Assembly (NCBI RefSeq): GCF_011043625.1
Contig: NZ_JAAKGT010000008.1
Span: 124,001 to 188,000 of the forward strand
Direction of reading: 5' to 3'
DNA: 64,000 nucleotides
Source of the DNA: Caulobacter sp. 602-2
Lineage (GTDB): Bacteria > Pseudomonadota > Alphaproteobacteria > Caulobacterales > Caulobacteraceae
Positions within the stretch are counted from its first letter, which is position 1. Each line of letters opens with the position of its first letter. Below are positions 46,418-54,469 of the stretch, piece by piece. The position numbers were made by a program, and so were the translations under genes. The notes beneath the pieces are model-generated. The model ran no database searches and was not told the origin of the DNA. It was given only the letters and a program-made list of their open reading frames with translations.

Positions 46418-47266
46418 CTACAGGTCGTCCGTCGCGAAGGTGTCGCAGGCGGCGGGCCTGCCGTCGTCGTAGCCCTTGCCGAACCAGCGCATGCGCTGCT
46501 CGCTGGTGCCGTGGGTGAAGCTGTCGGGCATCACCCGGCCTTGCGCCTTGGACTGGATGGCGTCGTCGCCGACGGCGGCCGCCGCGCCCAGGCCGTCCTC
46601 GATGTCGGCGCGGGTGATGCGGATGTTGGAGACCTCGGGCGCGTGGCGGGCCCAGACCCCGGCGTAGCAGTCGGCCTGCAGCTCCAGCCGCACCGAGCCG
46701 CTCTCGGCGCCACGCCGGCCCAGGCTATCGGCCTTGCGGGTCGCGCCCATCTGGTTCTGGATGTGGTGGCCGATCTCGTGGCTGATCACATAGGCGCGGG
46801 CGAACTCGCCCCTGGCCCCGAAGCGGCTCTCCAGCTCGTTCCAGAAGCTGAGGTCGAGATAGACCTTGCGGTCGGCCGGGCAATAGAACGGCCCCATCGC
46901 CGACTGGCCCAGGCCGCAGCCGGTGCCGGTCTGGTCGTCATAGAGCACGACCGAGGTCGGCGGCACGTAACGGCCGCCCGAGCGGGCGAAGATCGGCCCC
47001 CAGACGTCGGTGTTGGAGGTCTCGATGACGTCGACGAAGCGGCCGCCCTCGTCCTGCACCGAGCCGCGCCGCCCTTCCTGCTGCTGGGCCGCCGGCGCCT
47101 GGACGCCCTCGACGGCGTTCAGCGTGGTCTGCGGGTCGACGCCGAACACGAAATAGCCCACGGCCGCCAGCACCAGCGCGCCGATGCCGCCGCCGGCCGC
47201 CGCGACGGGACCCAGGCCGCGCCGGTCCTCGATATTGCCGGACTGCCGTCCGCCTTCCCATTCCAT
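46418..47266 (-). CDS. YpfJ-family neutral zinc metallopeptidase
   Basis: The 282-aa protein has one N-terminal membrane helix (about 22-46, AAAGGGIGALVLAAVGYFVFG) and a catalytic domain with the zinc motif SHEIGHH (about 160-166), preceded by YCPADRKVYLDLSFWNELESRFG and followed by ELQADCYAGVWARH. The final RMRWFGKGYDDG is typical. Start ATG at 47266 removes a poorly supported extension. The role is envelope proteolysis of unknown target. The secreted gene downstream in the run (47280-47684) is only 13 nt before it. Confidence 0.93.
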   Translation of the reverse strand: MEWEGGRQSGNIEDRRGLGPVAAAGGGIGALVLAAVGYFVFGVDPQTTLNAVEGVQAPAAQQQEGRRGSVQDEGGRFVDVIETSNTDVWGPIFARSGGRYVPPTSVVLYDDQTGTGCGLGQSAMGPFYCPADRKVYLDLSFWNELESRFGARGEFARAYVISHEIGHHIQNQMGATRKADSLGRRGAESGSVRLELQADCYAGVWARHAPEVSNIRITRADIEDGLGAAAAVGDDAIQSKAQGRVMPDSFTHGTSEQRMRWFGKGYDDGRPAACDTFATDDL

Positions 47267-47279
47267 GAGCCGAAGATCC

Positions 47280-47684
47280 CTAGCGTTCCGAAGCGGGCCT
47301 GATGGCCCGCAGCACCTCATTGCTCCGCGCCAGACGGGCGTCGGTCAAGCGGTCCAGTTCGTCCAGCCGCAGCGACAGCCCCGCCGACGGATCGCCGCGC
47401 TCGGGCAGCACCTCGGCCGGCGGCGGGCGATAGGGCCGGCCCGCGCTCGCGCCCTGCGCCTGCAGCGAGCGCAGGGTCTGGGCCGCCGCGGCGCGGTCAC
47501 GCGCGGCCTGGGCCTCACGAGCCTGGGCCATCTGCTGCTGACGCAGGGCCTCGATCTCCATCCGGGCGGCCGCGCGCTCCTGGGCAAGGCCCGCTTCGGC
47601 CTGGCCAGCGCGGATCTGGGCGCTCGCCGCGTTCGACGCCAGCGCCAGACCCGTCGCGATGGTGATCGCCAGGACCCGTCTCAT
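47280..47684 (-). CDS. Secreted coiled-coil hypothetical protein
   Basis: The 134-aa protein has signal peptide MRRVLAITIATGLALASNAASA. A charged helix (about 30-80, QAEAGLAQERAAARMEIEALRQQQMAQAREAQAARDRAAAAQTLRSLQ) is strongly coiled-coil-like, followed by a Pro-rich linker and RLDELDRLTDARLARSNEVLRAI. It is 43 nt after the TPR gene and 13 nt before the metallopeptidase. Family unknown; possibly an envelope adaptor. Confidence 0.72.
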   Translation of the reverse strand: MRRVLAITIATGLALASNAASAQIRAGQAEAGLAQERAAARMEIEALRQQQMAQAREAQAARDRAAAAQTLRSLQAQGASAGRPYRPPPAEVLPERGDPSAGLSLRLDELDRLTDARLARSNEVLRAIRPASER

Positions 47685-47727
47685 GCCATGCCTCCGGCGC
47701 CGCCCCGCGCGCCGGAAGGGCGCGGCG

Positions 47728-48345
47728 TCAGCGGCTCTTGAACGAGAAACGCGCCAGCTCCTCCTTCGGCGCCGACCATTTCGGATCCAGCTCGGCCGCG
47801 CGCTGGAAGTCGTAATAGGCCGCCTTGACGTCGCCGAGGTTCTCGTGCGCCAGGGCGCGGTTGTAGTAGGCGCGCTCGGGCTGCTTGACGCCCAGAGCCA
47901 GGCCCCGGTCGATCTCGTCGAGGCCTTCGGCGAAGCGGTCCTCGGCCACCAGGGCCGCGCCCCGGTTGACATAGACCTCGCCCAGCTTCGGCTCGATGCG
48001 GCCGGCCGCGTCGAAATCCGCCCGCGCCTCGACATAGGCCTGGCGGCGCAGCTGGATCACGCCGCGATTGACCAGGGTGCGGGCGCGGTCGCCGGTCGAC
48101 AGGGTCTCGACCTCCAGCGCCGAGGTGCACAGGCGCATCGTGTCGTCGTCGGAGCGGCCCCGGATCACCGCCTCGGAACAGTCCTTGGCCATGCCGCCGC
48201 CGATGATCAGGACCGAGGCCGTCGCGGCGCCGGCCGGCGGCAGCATCGCCAGCACGGCGACGCCGAGGATCCAGCCGCGAAACGGCCGTGCGCCGGAAAC
48301 ACCGATGCGACGGGGCGGCCGAGACTTGAGGGTCTTGGCTTTCAT
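47728..48345 (-). CDS. Membrane-anchored TPR-repeat protein
   Basis: The 205-aa protein has start ATG at 48345 with GGGAG upstream. A basic N-terminus precedes a membrane or signal helix (about 24-45, GWILGVAVLAMLPPAGAATASVL). Three TPR-like repeats follow: TGDRARTLVNRGVIQLRRQAYVEARADFDAAGRIEPKLGEVYVNRGAALVAEDRFAEGLDEIDRGLALGVKQPERAYYNRALAHENLGDVKAAYYDFQRAAELDPKW in parts. It heads a three-gene run with the coiled-coil protein and the metallopeptidase. Confidence 0.83.
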   Translation of the reverse strand: MKAKTLKSRPPRRIGVSGARPFRGWILGVAVLAMLPPAGAATASVLIIGGGMAKDCSEAVIRGRSDDDTMRLCTSALEVETLSTGDRARTLVNRGVIQLRRQAYVEARADFDAAGRIEPKLGEVYVNRGAALVAEDRFAEGLDEIDRGLALGVKQPERAYYNRALAHENLGDVKAAYYDFQRAAELDPKWSAPKEELARFSFKSR

Positions 48346-48563
48346 GCGTTTTCTCCCAACGTCCGCCCGGCCTTCCGACAGGCCCGCGGGGAATGGGGGA
48401 AACCAAGCCGCGGGTACGCGGGGACAGGCTTTTGAAGCCCGGCGACGTCGAGGCCGCCAGGCGAGCGCCAGCATAGCACCGTCAGCGCCGAAAGCCTCGC
48501 TGAAACGCTTTGCCAGGCCGCCCGGGGCGGCCTATCTCCAGGCGTCCGGATCGGAGTACCCGC

Positions 48564-49565
48564 ATGCACCTGGCCCGCTTTCCCCGCGCCCGCTTCGCCC
48601 ACCTGCCCACGCCGCTGGAGCCCCTGCCCCGCCTGGGCGCGGAACTGGGGATCGACCTCTGGGTCAAGCGCGACGACTGCACGGGCCTGGCCGGCGGCGG
48701 CAACAAGACCCGCAAGCTGGAGTTCCTGCTCGGCGAGGCCCTGGCCCTGGGCGCCGACACCCTGGTGACGCAAGGCGCGGTGCAGTCCAACCACGTGCGC
48801 CAGACCATCGCGGCCGGCGCCCGCTTCGGCCTTTCGACCGAAGTGATCCTGGAGGAGCGCACGGGCTCGAAAGCCAGCGACTATGTCGGCAACGGCAACG
48901 TGCTGCTCGACCGGCTGATGGGCGCGTCGATCCGCTTCGTGCCGGGCGGAACCGACATGAACGAGGAGCTGGAGGCGACCGCCGAGATCGTCCGCCGACG
49001 CGGCGGCAAGCCCTATGTGATCCCCGGCGGCGGCTCCAACACGGTGGGCGCGCTGGGCTATGTCGACTGCGCCCGCGAACTGGTCGTCCAGGCCGACGGC
49101 CTGGACCTGAAGATCGACCGCCTGGTCACCGCCACCGGCAGCGCCGGCACCCATGCGGGCCTGGTGGCCGGTTTCGCGGCGCTGTCGGTGGATATCCCGA
49201 TCCTTGGCTTCGGCGTGCGCGCGCCCAAGGCCAAGCAGGAGGAGAACGTCTTCAACCTGGCCGTAGCCACCGCCGAGACGATCGGCGCGGCGGGCCGGGT
49301 GCGACGCGAGGCGGTCGTGGCCGACTGCGACTATGTGGGCGAAGGCTACGGCCTGGTGGATCAGGGCGTGATCGACGCCCTGGCCCTGGCCGCGCGGACG
49401 GAAGGCCTGCTGCTGGATCCGGTCTATTCGGGCAAGGCGATGAAGGGCCTGATCGACCAGGCCCGCAAGGGCGCGTTCAAGGGCCAGCGGGTGGTGTTCC
49501 TGCACACCGGCGGCGCCCAGGGCCTGTTCGGCTACCAGTCGGTGCTGGAGCCGGCGCTCGGCTAG
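48564..49565 (+). CDS. dcyD: D-cysteine desulfhydrase / L-cysteate sulfo-lyase (PLP, ACC deaminase family)
   Basis: The 333-aa PLP enzyme uses start ATG at 48564 ([25 protein letters not shown]). The lysine of the Schiff base is in [14 protein letters not shown] (about 48-61), [12 protein letters not shown] is the phosphate/substrate region, and [19 protein letters not shown] and [19 protein letters not shown] form the PLP loops. ACC deaminase-like enzymes include D-cysteine desulfhydrase, L-cysteate sulfo-lyase and ACC deaminase; substrate cannot be fixed from sequence. It is 12 nt upstream of an Asp/Glu racemase gene. Confidence 0.88.
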   Translation: MHLARFPRARFAHLPTPLEPLPRLGAELGIDLWVKRDDCTGLAGGGNKTRKLEFLLGEALALGADTLVTQGAVQSNHVRQTIAAGARFGLSTEVILEERTGSKASDYVGNGNVLLDRLMGASIRFVPGGTDMNEELEATAEIVRRRGGKPYVIPGGGSNTVGALGYVDCARELVVQADGLDLKIDRLVTATGSAGTHAGLVAGFAALSVDIPILGFGVRAPKAKQEENVFNLAVATAETIGAAGRVRREAVVADCDYVGEGYGLVDQGVIDALALAARTEGLLLDPVYSGKAMKGLIDQARKGAFKGQRVVFLHTGGAQGLFGYQSVLEPALG

Positions 49566-49577
49566 GAGACAGGCGCG

Positions 49578-50240
49578 ATGAGCAAGGTCCTCGGCGTACT
49601 GGGCGGCATGGGCCCGGCCGCCACCCTCGACTTCCTGGCCAAGCTGCAGGCGGCCACCCCGGTGGCGCGCGAGCAGGACCACATCCGGGTGCTGGTCGAC
49701 ATCAATCCCAAGATCCCCGACCGCAACACGCAGGGCGACGCGGCCGGCCCCGTGCTGGCGGCCATGGCCGCGGGCCTGCGCGACGCGGGCGCGCAGGTTC
49801 TGGCCATCGCCTGCAACACCGCCCACGCCTTCGCCGCGCAGGTGAAGTCCAGCGGCCTGCCGCTGATCGACCTGCCGGAGACGGCGGTGGAGGCGGCTCG
49901 CGTCGGCGGCGCGACCCGGATCGGCGTGCTGGGCACGGCCGGCGGGCTTTCGATCTATCGCGACCGGCTGGCGCACCTGGGGCTGGAGGCCGTGACGCTG
50001 GGCGACCACGAGCAGGTCGAGTTCATGGCCCTGCTCTACCGCATCAAGCGCGGCGACCTGTCGGCGGCCTCGCGCCAGACCATGGCGGCCCTGGCGCATC
50101 GGCTGGTGGGTCTGGGCGCGCAGGCCGTGGTCGCCGGCTGCACCGAAGTGCCGCTGGTCATGAGCCAGGACGACCTGACCGTGCCGTTCGTGGATGCGAC
50201 GGACGCGCTGGCCAAGCGGTGCGTGGAGGTTTGCCGGTAG
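49578..50240 (+). CDS. Aspartate/glutamate racemase family protein
   Basis: A 220-aa two-domain racemase. The two catalytic cysteines are in IACNTAH (about 74-80) and AGCTEVPLVM (about 188-197). The N-terminus MSKVLGVLGGMGPAATLDFLAKLQ and the GVLGTAGG segment are typical of the YgeA/RacD group. The tandem with a PLP enzyme acting on D-cysteine-like substrates suggests a D-amino-acid module that makes or clears D-aspartate or D-glutamate. Confidence 0.92.
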   Translation: MSKVLGVLGGMGPAATLDFLAKLQAATPVAREQDHIRVLVDINPKIPDRNTQGDAAGPVLAAMAAGLRDAGAQVLAIACNTAHAFAAQVKSSGLPLIDLPETAVEAARVGGATRIGVLGTAGGLSIYRDRLAHLGLEAVTLGDHEQVEFMALLYRIKRGDLSAASRQTMAALAHRLVGLGAQAVVAGCTEVPLVMSQDDLTVPFVDATDALAKRCVEVCR

Positions 50241-50254
50241 GCGCAGGCGGCAGG

Positions 50255-50388
50255 AACCTCCCCCTCTGGGGGAGGCGATCGCGCAGCGATCGGTGGGGGG
50301 TGTGGATGATGACCGTCCGCCTCGGAAGAAGCTGAAAACGTCCCCCCACCGGCCTTCGGCCGCCTCCCCCACAGGGGGAGGTTCCTGA
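50255..50388. repeat. GC-rich palindromic repeat pair, spaced variant
   Basis: CCTCCCCCTCTGGGGGAGG with GCGATCGCGCAGCGATCGGTGGGGGG, then after about 30 nt the partner CCCCCCACCGGCCTTCGGCCGCCTCCCCC and CAGGGGGAGG. Same family as the other intergenic palindromes but with a longer spacer. Confidence 0.75.
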
Positions 50389-50391
50389 AGG

Positions 50392-50568
50392 TTAGATCGT
50401 CGCCGTTATCGCCGCGATGACGGCCGTGGTCACGGCGGCGTCGCAGCCGGCTTCGGCCGCGGCCTTGGCGGCCTTGCGGGACTTGGCCGCCTTGGCCTCG
50501 CGCTTGGCCTGGCCGTCCTGCATGGCGGCGGCCCACTTGGATTTCGGCGGCGGCTTGGGAAGCGGCAT
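50392..50568 (-). CDS. Small Ala/Lys-rich hypothetical protein, 58 aa
   Basis: AAGGAG is about 6 nt upstream of the ATG. The protein begins MPLPKPPPKSKWAAAMQ, has an Ala/Lys-rich helix (about 19-40) and ends in a hydrophobic, Ala/Thr/Ile-rich segment (about 42-58). It is short but the start signal, codon bias and intergenic location support a real gene. Family unknown. Confidence 0.5.
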   Translation of the reverse strand: MPLPKPPPKSKWAAAMQDGQAKREAKAAKSRKAAKAAAEAGCDAAVTTAVIAAITATI

Positions 50569-50645
50569 CGCTCTCTCCTTGGCTGATCCGAGCAGGCCAC
50601 GGCGCCTCGCCGGCGTCCAGTTACAAGCGCGTCACCCGTCCCGGC

Positions 50646-52592
50646 TCAGCCGCCGAAGATGCGTCGCAGCCAGCGCGGGATGCCGCCGAGATCCTGTTCG
50701 AGCTCGCGTTCCAGCTGCTCCTCCTCGGACGGCGGCTGTACGCGCGGAACCGGGGCGCGGTCGCGGGCGATCAGGCCGGCCCTCAGGCCCTGGCCGACGA
50801 AGTCGCGCCAGATCTGGGCCGGCAGGCCGCCGCCGGTGACCCCGTTCATCGGCGAGTGGTCGTCGTTGCCCACCCACACGCCCACCACCAGGTCGCCGGT
50901 AAAGCCGACGAAGACGGCGTCGCGGTGCTCCTGGGTGGTGCCGGTCTTGCCGTAGGTCAGCTGGCCGGTGCGGGCCGCGCGGCCCGTGCCCTCCTCGACC
51001 ACCGCGCCGAGCAGTTCGTAGAGGGCCGCGCGCTGGGCCGTGTCGAGCTGGCGGCTGGGCGGGGCCGCCTCGCCGTCCTTGCGCGGGCGGCCATAGGGCG
51101 CGACCGGCATGTGGCCCGAGGCGACGGCGGCGTAGGCGGAGGTCAGTTCCAGCAAGGTCGTCTCGGCCGCCCCCAGCGACAGGCTGGCGTCGGTCGCCTT
51201 CAGCGGCGAGGTGATCCCGAGATCCCGGGCGGCCTGCACCACCGCCTCGCCCCCCGCCGTCTGCCAGATACGCGCGGCGATGATGTTGTTGGACTGGGCG
51301 AAGGCGTCGCGCAGGGTCAGGTCGCTGCCCGCGCCGCCCTCGTAGTTCCTGGGCGTCCAGCCGTTGATGGTCACCGGATCGCCGACCACCCGCATGTCGG
51401 GACGGGCGCCGTCGCGCAGGGCGGCCAGATAGACGAACAGCTTGAAGGCGCTGCCCGGCTGGCGCTTGGCCTGGACGGCGCGGTTGAACTGGCTCTTGGC
51501 GTAGGAGCGGCCGCCGACCATGGCCACGACCTTGCCGTCGGGCCGCATGGCCACCAGCGCCGCCTGCCCGGCCTTCAGCCGGGTTCCCGACCGGGCCAGG
51601 GCGTTGTTGACCGCTTGCTCGGCGCGACGCTGCAGGCGGCCGTCGAGCGTGGTGGGAACCCGAACCTCGCCGTAACGGGCGGTCTCGAAGGCGTCGGCGA
51701 GCTGGGGCGAGACCCAGTCGGCGAAATAGCCGCCGACCGGCAGGCTGGCGCGCGTGGCCCGGGCGCGGGCGCCGCGGGCGTTCTGCGCCTGCTGCGGCGT
51801 GATGAACTTGACCTCGACCATGTCGGCCAGGACCTGGTCGGCGCGGGCGGCGACAGCCTTGGGATTGTCGACCGGGTCCAGGCGGCTGGGGGCGTTGACC
51901 ATGCCGGCCAGGATGGCGGCCTGGCCCAGGGTCAGCTTCTCGGGCGCACGGCCGAAATAGTGCCGCGAGGCCGCGCCCAGGCCATAGACCCCGTCGCCGA
52001 AATAGATGCTGGAAAGATAGCGGGCGAGGATCTCGTCCTTCGACAGGCGCAGCTCCAGCCACAGCGCGATCACCGCCTCCTGCGCCTTGCGGCGCAGGGT
52101 GCGCTCGTTGCTCAGAAAGGCGTTCTTGGCCAGTTGCTGGGTGATGGTGCTGGCGCCTTCGCGGGCCTTGCCGGCCTTGATGTTGACCGCCGCCGCCCGG
52201 CCCATGCCCCACAGGTCGAGACCGAAGTGGCGGCGAAACCGCCTGTCCTCGACGGCGATGAAGGCGTTGGGCACGTAGTCGGGCAGTTCGGAGACGACGA
52301 CGGGCGCCTCCTTGTAGGCGCCGCGCCGCGCGAAGGGCTTTCCTTGCGCGTCCAGCAGCACGACGGCGGGGCTGTCCAGCGGCTCCAGCGAGCGCGACAG
52401 CGGCAGGCTGACGCCGATCCAGACGAAGGCGGCCAGCAGGGCGGCGAACACCAGGCCGAAGAAACCCATCCAGCGCGGATGACGGCGAACGAAGGCGACG
52501 AGGCCCCGCGCCCGCGCGGCGACGAAAGCGGCCACGGCCAAGGCCGCATGCCGCGCCTTCACCGTCCAAGCTCGCCAGTCGAAATCGGCCAC
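50646..52592 (-). CDS. Class A penicillin-binding protein (bifunctional PBP1A-type)
   Basis: The 648-aa protein has an N-terminal membrane anchor (about 40-62, WMGFFGLVFAALLAAFVWIGV). The GT51 glycosyltransferase domain carries EDRRFRRHFGLD (about 115-126) and STITQQLAKN. The transpeptidase domain has SXXK in PGSAFK (about 382-387), SXN in AQSNN and KTG in YGKTGTTQ (about 552-559). It ends in an acidic, Arg-rich tail. It polymerises and cross-links peptidoglycan. It is one of several class A PBPs expected in Caulobacter; which one cannot be told. Confidence 0.93.
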   Translation of the reverse strand: MADFDWRAWTVKARHAALAVAAFVAARARGLVAFVRRHPRWMGFFGLVFAALLAAFVWIGVSLPLSRSLEPLDSPAVVLLDAQGKPFARRGAYKEAPVVVSELPDYVPNAFIAVEDRRFRRHFGLDLWGMGRAAAVNIKAGKAREGASTITQQLAKNAFLSNERTLRRKAQEAVIALWLELRLSKDEILARYLSSIYFGDGVYGLGAASRHYFGRAPEKLTLGQAAILAGMVNAPSRLDPVDNPKAVAARADQVLADMVEVKFITPQQAQNARGARARATRASLPVGGYFADWVSPQLADAFETARYGEVRVPTTLDGRLQRRAEQAVNNALARSGTRLKAGQAALVAMRPDGKVVAMVGGRSYAKSQFNRAVQAKRQPGSAFKLFVYLAALRDGARPDMRVVGDPVTINGWTPRNYEGGAGSDLTLRDAFAQSNNIIAARIWQTAGGEAVVQAARDLGITSPLKATDASLSLGAAETTLLELTSAYAAVASGHMPVAPYGRPRKDGEAAPPSRQLDTAQRAALYELLGAVVEEGTGRAARTGQLTYGKTGTTQEHRDAVFVGFTGDLVVGVWVGNDDHSPMNGVTGGGLPAQIWRDFVGQGLRAGLIARDRAPVPRVQPPSEEEQLERELEQDLGGIPRWLRRIFGG

Positions 52593-52679
52593 TCGGCCCC
52601 CGTTTCCTGTTTCAGCCCCCGCCTGAATGGCAAGAACTTGCGGCAGGAAAGCGTCACAGCACGGCGGAGGTTTCAGCCC

Positions 52680-53702
52680 TCAGGCCTGCAGCGCCATGAA
52701 GGCGTCGACCTTGTCGAGGGCGCAGAGCGGCGCGCGGATGGTGCAGACCAGGCCGCCCGGCCGGTAGTCGAGCTCGACCTGCCCGTCCAGTTCGCTGGCC
52801 AGGGCCAGCTCGATGATCCGCGAGCCGAAGCCCCGCCGCGAGGGCCGCGCCACCGGCGGGCCGCCGCGCTCGGTCCAGCTGACCAGCAGCTGGGCGCCCG
52901 GCTGCGAGGTCCAGCGCACCGTCACCTCGCCGCCCGGAACCGACAGGGCGCCGTACTTCAGGGCGTTGATGGCCAGTTCGTGGAAGGCCAGCGCCATGAC
53001 CACCGCCGGCTTGGGCGAGACCATCAGGTCGGGGCCGGCGACCAGCACATCGTGGTCGGCGTTGCGATAGGGCCGCACCGAGCCCTCGACGATCTGGCGC
53101 AGGCTGGCGGCGGCCCAGTTCTCGTCGGTCAGCACGTTGTGGGTGGCGGCTATGGCCATCAGCCGCCCCTCGAAGGCCCGCCGCACGGCCGGGTCGACGC
53201 CGGCGTTGCGCAGCGACTGGGCGGCGATCGACTGGACGATGGCCAGGGTGTTCTTCACACGGTGATTGAGCTCGTTGACCAGCAGCTGACGGTGACGCTC
53301 GGCCAGCATGGCGGCGGTGACGTCGCGCGAGGCGGCCAGCACCCGCACCACCCGGCCCGCCTCGTCCAGCACCGGCGAGACCGTGGTGTCCCACCAGCGG
53401 ACATTGCCCTTGGCGGTGGGGCACAGGGCGCGGAACGAGGAGGAGCCGCCGGCCAGGGCCCTGTTCAGGGCGTCCTCGACGACGGGGCGGCTTTCGGGGG
53501 GCCACATGTCGGGCCAGTAGCGGTCGCGGTTGCGGCCTTCGAAGTCGTCGATCTCGAAAAGCTCGCGACCGCGAAGGTTCATGTATTCGATCGAGCCGGT
53601 CAGGCTGATGACGCGGATGCAGTCCTGGCTGGCTTCCAGCACGCTGTGGAAATAGGCGCCGGCGCTGGCCAGCACGCCCTCGTCCGTACGGTCCTGCCCC
53701 AT
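52680..53702 (-). CDS. PAS-domain HWE-family sensor histidine kinase (soluble)
   Basis: A 340-aa protein with a PAS domain (about 15-130, SLTGSIEYMNLRGRELFEIDDF), then an HWE H-box ELNHRVKNTLAIVQSIAAQSLRN (about 142-164) and an ATPase part with FHELAINALKYGALSVPGG and RRGFGSRIIELALASELDGQVELDY. It lacks membrane segments. A GGAGGGGG precedes the start. HWE kinases often feed the PhyR general-stress pathway; the partner here is unknown. It is close behind a 59-aa gene on the same strand. Confidence 0.92.
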   Translation of the reverse strand: MGQDRTDEGVLASAGAYFHSVLEASQDCIRVISLTGSIEYMNLRGRELFEIDDFEGRNRDRYWPDMWPPESRPVVEDALNRALAGGSSSFRALCPTAKGNVRWWDTTVSPVLDEAGRVVRVLAASRDVTAAMLAERHRQLLVNELNHRVKNTLAIVQSIAAQSLRNAGVDPAVRRAFEGRLMAIAATHNVLTDENWAAASLRQIVEGSVRPYRNADHDVLVAGPDLMVSPKPAVVMALAFHELAINALKYGALSVPGGEVTVRWTSQPGAQLLVSWTERGGPPVARPSRRGFGSRIIELALASELDGQVELDYRPGGLVCTIRAPLCALDKVDAFMALQA

Positions 53703-53787
53703 GCCCCCTCCGTCGCTCGGCTCGCTGCGGAGCCCGCGTTGCGCGAGGTCGCGACGGTCGTCAGGGACGCGTTCGAGCGGGGCCGCC

Positions 53788-53967
53788 TCAGCAGGCGCCG
53801 GCGGGTGCGTCTTCGGCGCAGGCTTCCATCAGTCCGACCATGGCGGCGGTGATCCGCGAGGTCTGGGCCATGCGGCGAAGGGCTTCGCGGGCGTGGGCGC
53901 TGTCGGCGATCTCGGCCTGACGCTCCAGCCGTTCGGCTTCCCTGAGATGATCGTTTTGGCTCGGCAT
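53788..53967 (-). CDS. Small acidic helical protein, 59 aa
   Basis: Reads MPSQNDHLREAERLERQAEIADSAH then a helix-rich REALRRMAQTSRITAAMVGLMEACAED and ends in AGAC. Codon use is host-like; no strong ribosome site is visible. It lies 85 nt upstream of the HWE kinase and may be co-transcribed. It does not match NepR. Function unknown. Confidence 0.55.
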   Translation of the reverse strand: MPSQNDHLREAERLERQAEIADSAHAREALRRMAQTSRITAAMVGLMEACAEDAPAGAC

Positions 53968-54074
53968 GGTTCGATTCTTTACTGCGAATGAACGTCGTTC
54001 TCCATGCGACCGCGCGACGCAGGCCGAAGGGATTTGTTAACGCTCTCAGCCAGTTAGGTGCATAGGCACATATG

Positions 54075-54129
54075 AAAACACCCCCGGGTCCTTGGGACCC
54101 GGGGGTGTCGTCCTGTTCCCCAACAGGAC
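54075..54129 (-). ncRNA. Candidate small RNA 3' end: two perfect hairpins and a terminator
   Basis: In the 53968-54469 gap, a perfect 12-bp stem ACCCCCGGGTCC/GGACCCGGGGGT with a 3-nt loop (54080-54106) is followed on the minus strand by GTTTTC. Directly 5' of it on that strand lies a perfect 8-bp hairpin GTCCTGTT-GGGG-AACAGGAC (54110-54129). No minus-strand gene ends here, so an independent small RNA is plausible. The start, in the range 54130-54260, cannot be set. Confidence 0.4.
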
Positions 54130-54284
54130 GGCGTCGCCCGCTGCCTTTCCGGCGCGGCGGCGTCGCCTCATGAACCGATGGTGGTCATTTGTTGGATATC
54201 GCCTCCTGAGACAACGCGGCGGCCTGTCGCACACGTCCCAGGGGAATTTTCGGCAAGGTTCGCCAACAGCGCGCTTGCCAAGTA

Positions 54285-54299
54285 TGACACCGGTGGACA
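54285..54299. promoter_or_regulatory. LacI-type operator candidate before the PL10 lyase
   Basis: TGACACCGGTGGACA has the same TGACACCGGT half as the site before the LamG protein and lies about 170 nt upstream of the lyase start. The right half is degenerate. Confidence 0.45.
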
Positions 54300-54469
54300 T
54301 TGTGTCGTCCAAACACGCGCCGGGCCAACGGCGGCAAGGATTCGAGGCTTTTCGCCTCGACGGGGAAGGAAACCAAGGCGCAGCTTGGAAACGAGCGTCG
54401 CGACCAGCACCCGGACCCTGCCGCCTGCGTCCCCGCGTCGCGCCCGCCCGCTCTGGAGTTCATGCGTCG

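Noticed and set aside
53788..53967. NepR anti-sigma factor beside an HWE kinase
   Set aside because: The 59-aa protein lacks the NepR core (an LRxVYDE-like helix and a C-terminal LLAKL), and no sigma factor or PhyR gene is near.
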